Source of the DNA: Suicoccus acidiformans
GTDB taxonomy: Bacteria > Bacillota > Bacilli > Lactobacillales > Aerococcaceae
Assembly: GCF_003546865.1 (NCBI RefSeq)
Contig: NZ_CP023434.1
Coordinates: forward strand, 1,984,001 to 2,048,000
Length of the DNA stretch: 64,000 bases
Direction: 5' to 3'
Notes under the pieces: generated by a model
What the model was told of the DNA's origin: nothing
What the model saw: the letters and a program-made list of their open reading frames with translations, nothing else
Databases searched by the model: none
Program-made: the position numbers and the translations under genes
Shown: one piece after another, positions 58,513 through 64,000 of the stretch
Layout: each line of letters begins with the position of its first letter
Numbering within the stretch: the first letter of the stretch is position 1

Positions 58513-58670
58513 TCCGCTTCATCTCCGCTGAGTAGCATTAGGTAAGATTGAGGAGCTGAAATGAATTAACAAAGTGAAGGTTACATATGAATATCCTCAA
58601 GAGAACAAGGCCTTATCACTGAAAGGATGCAAAGCTTGCCCATTTATGAAATAAGAGCAGCCACTAGAAA

Positions 58671-58714
58671 GCCCCCTAAGGTAGTTTGCTTTTGCAGCGT
58701 CTACCTTAAGGGGC
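58671..58714 (-). terminator. Hairpin after the racemase fragment
   Basis: Arms GCCCCCTAAGGTAG and CTACCTTAAGGGGC (14 bp, one mismatch or wobble). On the minus strand TTTCT follows, a weak U-tract. It may serve the leftward racemase gene and stop leftover rightward transcription from mazEF. Confidence 0.55.
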
Positions 58715-58746
58715 ACAATATGTCTTACACTGGGAATTAACCTACA

Positions 58747-59493
58747 TTATTCAAATACTTTCACAACATAAATAGAAGCTGATGCGAAGACGATATGCTC
58801 ATATTGCAGTTTAAATCTGAGAATATCACCGACTTGGTAGCTTCCCTCGGCATTTGTCACATCAATAATGGTATGGTCACTGCTTCCGCCAATAAGGCGA
58901 ATCCCCTCATCTTCCGGCAACAGCTTCATCATATCGCCAATATCTTGACGACCAACCGCAAGGAGGGCCCGCTGGTGTTCGCCGATATCTTCATAAACCG
59001 GCCGATTATTAAAAGCATCGAGGGTAATCGTTCCAACAGGGTGGCTCGGCTTCGTCTTCAGCTCAACAATTTCAGCTTCTAAGATGATTGCATCATCATG
59101 CATCCCTTCAAAGTGATAGTCATAATAGAGTTCCATATCCCTTAAGAAGATCGCATCACCAATCCGGACATGATTAATGCCGGAGACGATACTCCCGTCA
59201 TGAATTAAAGGCAGGGTGGTGGTTGAACCCCCAGACACCCAGTCGAGCGGGCGGCCGATCCTTGCTTCAATTTGCCTTGCAATCTGAACCAGTGTCCCTA
59301 AATTCTCTGCGTCCGGTACAATGGAACCGTAACAACCGAGATTCGTGCCGATTCCCTTTAAATTCAGCGCTTTACAGTCTTCCTCAATCCACAAGGCGGT
59401 GTTAATGAGCTCTGCTGTATTATAATACCCTTCACGTAAGTCACCCAAATCTTGCATTAAAATAACATCATGGATTTGAATCTGTATATACAC
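58747..59493 (-). pseudogene. Ornithine/alanine racemase-like PLP enzyme, N-terminus missing
   Basis: About 248 codons of a fold-III PLP racemase of the Orr/YhfX type. VILMQDLGDLREGYYNTAEL is the family segment after the PLP-Lys domain; NLKGIGTNLGCYGSIVPDAE and WVSGGSTTTLPLIHDG follow. Complete members are about 350 residues, so some 100 N-terminal residues including the PLP lysine are missing. The frame runs directly into a transposase remnant at 59492, so a deletion joined the two. It cannot be an active racemase. Confidence 0.8.
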
Positions 59494-59961
59494 TCAATGA
59501 GAAGAAAATTGTCGAAGAAGCTAAATATGATGGCTTTTATTGCGTGTGCACTAATTTAGAAGGCGATACTGAAAAAATCGTTGCAATTAATCACCAGCGC
59601 TGGGAAATAGAAGAAAGTTTCCGGATAATGAAAACAGAATTTAAAGCACGACCTGTTTATCTACATCGTGAAACTCGTATAGAGGCTCACTTCTTAGTCT
59701 GTTTTATTGCCCTTCTTGTGTATCGTATCGTCTCCCAATTATTAGGCGATCAATAATACTTGTTCTGAGATTTTACAATGCTTAGAAGAGATGAGATGGT
59801 TTGAAATACAAGGCGAGGGATATATCCCTGCGTATCAACGTACACCTTTAACGGATCAGTTACATTCTATCTTTCCTTTTCGAACAGACTATCAATTTAT
59901 TGGTGACAAAGAATTTAATAAGATAAAAAAACTTTCAGCCTCAGGTAAAATAAACAAATAG
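59492..59961 (+). pseudogene. IS1634/IS4-type transposase, C-terminal remnant
   Basis: KYDGFYCVCTNLEGDTEKIV, INHQRWEIEESFRIMKTEFK (the conserved Tyr/Glu-containing core) and THFLVCF-like EAHFLVCFIALLVYR identify the C-terminal part of a DDE transposase. A frameshift near 59755 separates it from its tail (EILQCLEEMRWFEIQGEGYI, ...PFRTDYQFIGDKEF), which stops at 59961. The N-terminal half is absent; the left edge abuts the cut racemase gene. Confidence 0.75.
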
Positions 59962-59986
59962 TACGCTTTTTTCAGCAAAAAGAAAA

Positions 59987-60028
59987 CCGCCTAAAAGACT
60001 GTTAAATCAGGCTTATAGGCGTTTTTTT
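59987..60028 (+). terminator. Terminator after the transposase remnant
   Basis: Stem CGCCTAAAAG / CTTATAGGCG with T7 following. The next 250 bases up to the metal ATPase (60029-60277) hold only its presumed promoter. Confidence 0.8.
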
Positions 60029-60277
60029 GCTTTTGAAAGTGTCAAAGACGAGATAATGTACCAAGATAAATTAGATTTGTCAATTAGTTTTAATCATCTT
60101 TTAATTTATGGCAATTCCCGTCCCTTCGCGAATGTGATGATAGCTTAGCATTCACACTCCATCATCCACACAATCCTTTCTTAGAAAAATAACCATCAAC
60201 CTTGATTACCGTCAATTCCTTCTCCCGCAAGCCTTGTTAAGATAAGACTAAGGAAACCAAACAGAGGAGGAAAAATC

Positions 60278-62134
60278 ATGCAGAAACTTATATTCCGAAA
60301 TAAAAACACAATAATGTGGATGCAAGCAGTCCTTATTATCATCGCCCTTGTCAGTCACTACGCCCTACACCAACACCCTATCGCTCAAGTCACTTTTCTT
60401 ATTGCAGGTATTCTTGGGCTTCTGCCCTTAACGACGCAAGCAATATCGGCACTTCAAGTTAAAGTGGTCTCGATTGATGTGCTCGTCGCCATTGCCGCCA
60501 TTGGCGCTCTCTTCATTCAGAACTATGAAGAATCCGCCATCGTCACTTTCTTATTCTTATTCGGTTCCTGGCTTGAAGGCAGAACACTCAACTATACGCG
60601 CGCTTCCATTAAAGAGTTAACCGATATGGCACCTGAGCAGGCTTGGGTCCAACAGGACGATGGGTCATTCCAGCAAGAAGTGGTCGACTTGGTGGATGAA
60701 GGCGATATTATTCTCGTCAAGACCGGCGGGAAAGTCCCCGTAGACGGCCGGATTATTCAAGGAAGTGGACTGCTCAACGAAGCATCGATTACGGGCGAAT
60801 CCCTCCCGGTGAATAAGCATTCTGGTGAGCAAGTCTTTGCTGGAACGATTTTAGAGAATGGAACCCTTCACCTGGAAGCAACTGCAGTGGGTGAGGATAC
60901 AACCTTTGGCCGCATCATTGAGCTCGTTGAAGAAGCGCAAGACTCAAGGTCCGCAGCCGAGAAATTCATCGACCGCTTTGCCAAGTGGTACACACCTGTT
61001 GTCCTAATGCTAGGCTTAGTCATCGGTGTCATCACGCGTAACGCTGAATTAGCTATTACCATCCTAGTCCTCGGTTGTCCCGGGGCGCTGGTGATTGGCG
61101 TGCCGGTTTCAAACGTTGCAGGGATTGGCAATGGCGCGAAGAATGGTATTTTGCTAAAGGGGTCTGAAGTCATTCAAGACTTTGCGAGCGTTGATACCAT
61201 TATCTTTGACAAGACAGGCACGCTAACGGTCGGCAATCCTGAGGTGGCAGACGAAAGACATTATGCCGGCTTTACCGACCAGGCGATGACTTATGTCGCT
61301 GCCGTTGAAGCGTCGTCAAATCACCCCCTGGCCCAGGCCATTGTTAAGCATCTGAACATCACGAATCTGCCATCGGTGGACCAAACCGACGTCATCAAAG
61401 GAGGTGGGATTGTCAGTCAAGTCGCCGGCCATACCCTTGCGATCGGGAACTTATATTTAATGGAAAACTTAGATTATGCCATTTCCACCGAAGTGGAAGA
61501 GGATGTAATGGCTTTCCAAGAACGCGGTAATTCCATTGTCTTAATCGCTGTTGATGGCATAATTATTGCCTTAATGGGCATCCGCGACCAAATTCGCCCA
61601 GATGTGAAGGCGCAACTTGCTCAAATGAAACAGCTAGGCGTCCAAAACTTAGTCGTCGCTTCAGGTGATAATCAAGGAACGGTTGATTTAGTAGCGCGTG
61701 AATTAGGTTTGACGGAGGCCAAGGGACATATGCTCCCGGAAGATAAGGCCGATTATGTTAAAGCACTTCAAGCCCAAGGACAAATTGTAGCCTTTGTCGG
61801 CGATGGGGTTAATGATGCACCTTCCCTTGCACTGGCAGATATTGGTATCGCGATGGGGTCGGGAACCGACGTTGCCATCGAAACCTCGGATGTTGTCCTT
61901 GTCAATTCTGACTTTGACCACTTGAATCACGCCCTCGGCTTAACCAAAGCCACCGATCGCAATATGAAACAGAATATCTTTATCGCTGTCGGCGTTGTTA
62001 TTCTTCTACTTGCGATGTTGTTCTTCACCAATTGGATGGATATGGCCATTGGCATGTTAATTCATGAAGGTTCTATTCTCGTCGTGATTATGAACGCTAT
62101 ACGCCTATTATCTTTTAAATTACGCCGAACTTGA
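60278..62134 (+). CDS. P1B-type heavy-metal ATPase with CPG motif
   Basis: A 618-residue P-type metal pump without an N-terminal metal-binding domain. The actuator motif is NEASITGESLPV, the phosphorylation site DKTGTLT, the P1B HP dipeptide SSNHPLAQA and the hinge VAFVGDGVNDAPSLALADIG. The transmembrane metal site reads VLGCPGALVIG, CPG in place of the usual CPC or SPC, and the last helices have MAIGMLIHEGSILVVIMNAI, with HEGS as in P1B-4 pumps. Substrate is therefore uncertain (Zn, Cd, Co, Mn or Fe). AGAGGAGG precedes the ATG. A separate HMA protein follows 63 bases later. Confidence 0.9.
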   Translation: MQKLIFRNKNTIMWMQAVLIIIALVSHYALHQHPIAQVTFLIAGILGLLPLTTQAISALQVKVVSIDVLVAIAAIGALFIQNYEESAIVTFLFLFGSWLEGRTLNYTRASIKELTDMAPEQAWVQQDDGSFQQEVVDLVDEGDIILVKTGGKVPVDGRIIQGSGLLNEASITGESLPVNKHSGEQVFAGTILENGTLHLEATAVGEDTTFGRIIELVEEAQDSRSAAEKFIDRFAKWYTPVVLMLGLVIGVITRNAELAITILVLGCPGALVIGVPVSNVAGIGNGAKNGILLKGSEVIQDFASVDTIIFDKTGTLTVGNPEVADERHYAGFTDQAMTYVAAVEASSNHPLAQAIVKHLNITNLPSVDQTDVIKGGGIVSQVAGHTLAIGNLYLMENLDYAISTEVEEDVMAFQERGNSIVLIAVDGIIIALMGIRDQIRPDVKAQLAQMKQLGVQNLVVASGDNQGTVDLVARELGLTEAKGHMLPEDKADYVKALQAQGQIVAFVGDGVNDAPSLALADIGIAMGSGTDVAIETSDVVLVNSDFDHLNHALGLTKATDRNMKQNIFIAVGVVILLLAMLFFTNWMDMAIGMLIHEGSILVVIMNAIRLLSFKLRRT

Positions 62135-62197
62135 TACAGGTCAAGGAAGTCATGGGGAAAGCCTTGTATACTATTAGTAAATAAGGAGGAGATAAAT

Positions 62198-62431
62198 ATG
62201 AAGAAAGCAGTATTACAATTAGAAACGTTAACGTGCCCGTCATGTCTACAGAAAATCGAAGCCGGTGTCAAAGGGGTCGAAGGCGTAGACGCAGAGAGCA
62301 TCCAAGTGCTCTTTAATGCGAGCAAGGTGAAAGTTAACTTTGACGCTAACCAAACATCAATTGAAGCAATTGAAGCAGCCATTGAACAGTTAGGCTATGA
62401 AGTTCTAAAGTCTAATGTAAAAGCCGCTTAA
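62198..62431 (+). CDS. Heavy-metal-associated (HMA) domain protein
   Basis: A 77-residue stand-alone HMA domain. The metal site is TLTCPSCLQKIEAGVKGVEG with the CxxC pair near residues 13-16, and the ferredoxin-like fold is completed by KVKVNFDANQTSIEAIEAAI and EQLGYEVL. AAGGAGG is upstream. It supplies the domain missing from the ATPase before it, so it probably acts as the pump's metal chaperone. The two are likely co-transcribed. Confidence 0.92.
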   Translation: MKKAVLQLETLTCPSCLQKIEAGVKGVEGVDAESIQVLFNASKVKVNFDANQTSIEAIEAAIEQLGYEVLKSNVKAA

Positions 62432-62593
62432 AAGCTGTCAAACGTAATTCCCTCGGAATCTACGAAGTACTTTTAGCGATTTCTAAGTCATTTAGTCGGT
62501 ATTTTCACGCTAAAATCACAATAATTTATCGCCACTAACGAAATGTAGCGAATATGATTGGCGAAGTTTAAGTTGTATACCCATTATGAGTAG

Positions 62594-62648
62594 GTCCTTT
62601 ATTTTGGGTCTTGGATTAGTCATCCAGGTCCATGATAAAGGATTTTTT
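62594..62648 (+). terminator. Terminator after the HMA gene
   Basis: Bulged stem from TCCTTTAT (62595) to ATAAAGGA (62641), with an inner TTGGAT / ATCCAG pairing, followed by T7. Confidence 0.75.
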
Positions 62649-62769
62649 TGTTGTATTATGTGATTAATATGCAAATTATAATAGGAGACTTGGGAAGTAT
62701 AATAAGTGATAGCGTGCGCAGAATAGAAAACATTGTATACTTAACCAAATAGATGAAAGGAAATGCACC

Positions 62770-63258
62770 ATGAATTTATACAAAGCAGTCGTCGACAAAT
62801 TAGCTGAGTTGAACATAAACTTCGAACTTGTAGAACACGAGCTCGTCTTCACCACTGAGCAAGCTAATGCCTTCATCTTGGTATTGAAGGGGTGCGCACC
62901 AAGACCATGTTCCTGACAAATTGAAAGAAAAGGAATTATTATCTGCTCATCATGGATGATTACAAACGATTAGATATGGCCAAGTTCGCTGAAATCGTTA
63001 AGCAAAAGAAAATCAAAATGGCTTCAGAAGACTTATTGCAAGACAAGCTAGGACTCCCTGCTGGAACGGTCTCCCCTTTGGCCTCTCTACAATCAAGATA
63101 AGGACGTTAAAGTATACCTCGACCAGGCCATCATCAATGAGGAGAGAATGTGCTTCCATCCGAACACCAATGAGAAGACCATCTTTATCACGACGGACGA
63201 CTTAATGAAATTCCTCGAAGATATCGACTACTCCCCAAGCATCATTGACCTATCTTGA
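62770..63258 (+). pseudogene. YbaK/ProX-type aminoacyl-tRNA deacylase, several frameshifts
   Basis: Starts MNLYKAVVDKLAELNINFEL after AAAGGAAA. Fragments in different frames follow the family: GIEGVRTKTMFLTN-like text (about 62880-62920), YYLLIMDDYKRLDMAKFAEI, MASEDLLQDKLGLPAGTVSP and YLDQAIINEERMCFHPNTNE, ending IIDLS at 63258. At least three indels lie near 62880, 62925 and 63085. Intact members hydrolyse mischarged tRNA such as Ala-tRNA(Pro). Non-functional as read. Confidence 0.8.
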
Positions 63259-63765
63259 GTAGGAGACTAGCCATTCATTGACTGCTCAGCCTCTCCGCCA
63301 CGTAGCTAATGAGTTCCCTTCTGGAAGCTCTCATAGAAGCGTATAGGAACTTCCCGATTCATCTCACGCGTATGTATGATGGTAGCCAGCCTTTTGTAGT
63401 ACACAGACGATAGTATTAGCGAATTCTGCTTCTTTCAACGACTGAGATCAATTCACATAGATCCGACTTTGGCACAGAAACCAAATTCCGAGAAAATCAC
63501 TGGACTATTTAACACCGATAAAAGTTCTTTTAGAGAACATTAGGGTGTGTCTAACTTAATTTAACAAATGAATTGTATTTAATTCACGATAGGTTTCTAT
63601 AGTGCACAGTCCAGCTTGCATAATCCTTCAATTCGCTTCACATAGCGCTTAACGATTCGAACGATTTGACGCGATAATGACGCGCAATAATGGACGAGCT
63701 GACTTATTTCAATTATACTTAAGACAAAAGAGCATCATTATCAAACTTAAAAGGAGGAAATATCC
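63259..63765. other. Spacer before the AlbA_2 gene
   Basis: About 500 bases with no recognisable gene on either strand. The last 60 bases hold a strong ribosome site (AAAAGGAGG) and a plausible -10 (TATACT at about 63714). Confidence 0.4.
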
Positions 63766-64000
63766 ATGGAGTTTATTGAAAGCCAACAACTTGAACTCAA
63801 ACAAGAGGTTAATAATAAAATCATAGAAGATGTCATCGCTTTCGCAAATAACCGCGGTGGGGATATTTACGTGGGGATTAATAAGGCGGGAGATATTATT
63901 GGACTAGCTAATAGTGAAATGGCTATGGATCAAATCTCCGCTATGATTCGAGACAATATTCAACCTGAACTTTATAGCTTTATAGACTATGTCCCTCTAA
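63766..64000 (+). CDS. AlbA_2 (Schlafen-like) domain ATP-binding protein, 3' cut by window edge
   Basis: The first 78 codons of a protein with an AlbA_2 domain: MEFIESQQLELKQEVNNKII, then VIAFANNRGGDIYVGINKAG, the FANxxGGxxxxGI signature of this family, followed by IGLANSEMAMDQISAMIRDN. Such proteins usually continue with a RecG-like winged-helix C-terminus (about 400-480 residues) and are annotated as transcriptional regulators or putative helicases; some sit in mobile or defence loci. AAAAGGAGG lies 8 bases upstream. Incomplete here. Confidence 0.88.
   Translation, partial: MEFIESQQLELKQEVNNKIIEDVIAFANNRGGDIYVGINKAGDIIGLANSEMAMDQISAMIRDNIQPELYSFIDYVPL

Overview
The window looks like the chromosome of a low-GC Gram-positive bacterium of the Lactobacillales, probably Aerococcaceae or a close relative. 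This is inferred from gene content: class II GalT, MsmEFGK-type sugar transport, anaerobic NrdDG with an NrdR box, a FolB-FolK fusion, cre sites, strong AGGAGG ribosome binding sites and IS3/IS21/IS30 debris. No species marker such as an rRNA is present and I saw no tRNA.

Layout. 1-4.6 kb: folate genes (folE end, an HD-domain gene, a folB-folK fusion, then folC on the other strand) with an Rpn nuclease gene. 4.6-6.1 kb: a truncated CBS-domain hemolysin-family gene beside a MITE-like inverted-repeat element, and metQ. 6.4-21.6 kb: an alpha-galactoside and galactose (Leloir) locus. msmK and araC read leftward; msmEFG, two tandem GH36 alpha-galactosidases, an acetyltransferase and galKTEM read rightward. 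22-27.3 kb: an insertion-sequence graveyard (IS30 remnant, relict IS21-like ends, an IS3-family element split by an IS21-family element). 27.5-36.5 kb: a second gal cluster pointing the other way (lacZ, galE, galT, galK, galM), with galT and galM frameshifted, and its own divergent AraC regulator. The two clusters roughly mirror each other across the IS block, and each has a cre site beside its divergent AraC gene.

36.5-48.4 kb: glyA, a bactofilin-like membrane protein, an NAD(P)HX dehydratase, a membrane protein, a CPBP protease, a ZIP transporter and a branched-chain amino-acid binding protein (livK). Here lies an unusual repeat family of about 350-bp units: a 20-bp perfect palindrome followed by four 32-bp hairpins at an exact 43-bp period. 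It occurs as two tandem copies near 41 kb, two tandem copies in inverse orientation near 44 kb, a headless copy at 47.5 kb and a decayed one at 48.2 kb. The livK leader carries a complete-looking ribosome-mediated attenuator: promoter, a 22-residue leader peptide rich in Val/Leu/Ile with an ideal ribosome binding site, and an intrinsic terminator just before livK.

48.5-64 kb: anaerobic ribonucleotide reductase (nrdDG), dsdA, an SDR dehydrogenase, a decayed two-gene membrane cassette, a mazEF toxin-antitoxin pair, a racemase gene cut by a transposase remnant, a P1B-type metal ATPase with a separate HMA chaperone, a broken prolyl-tRNA deacylase gene and the start of an AlbA_2-domain gene. Many genes here and in the second gal cluster carry single-base frameshifts, so either this is a decaying accessory region or the assembly has residual indel errors. 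All functional calls come from reading motifs by eye; no database search was possible.
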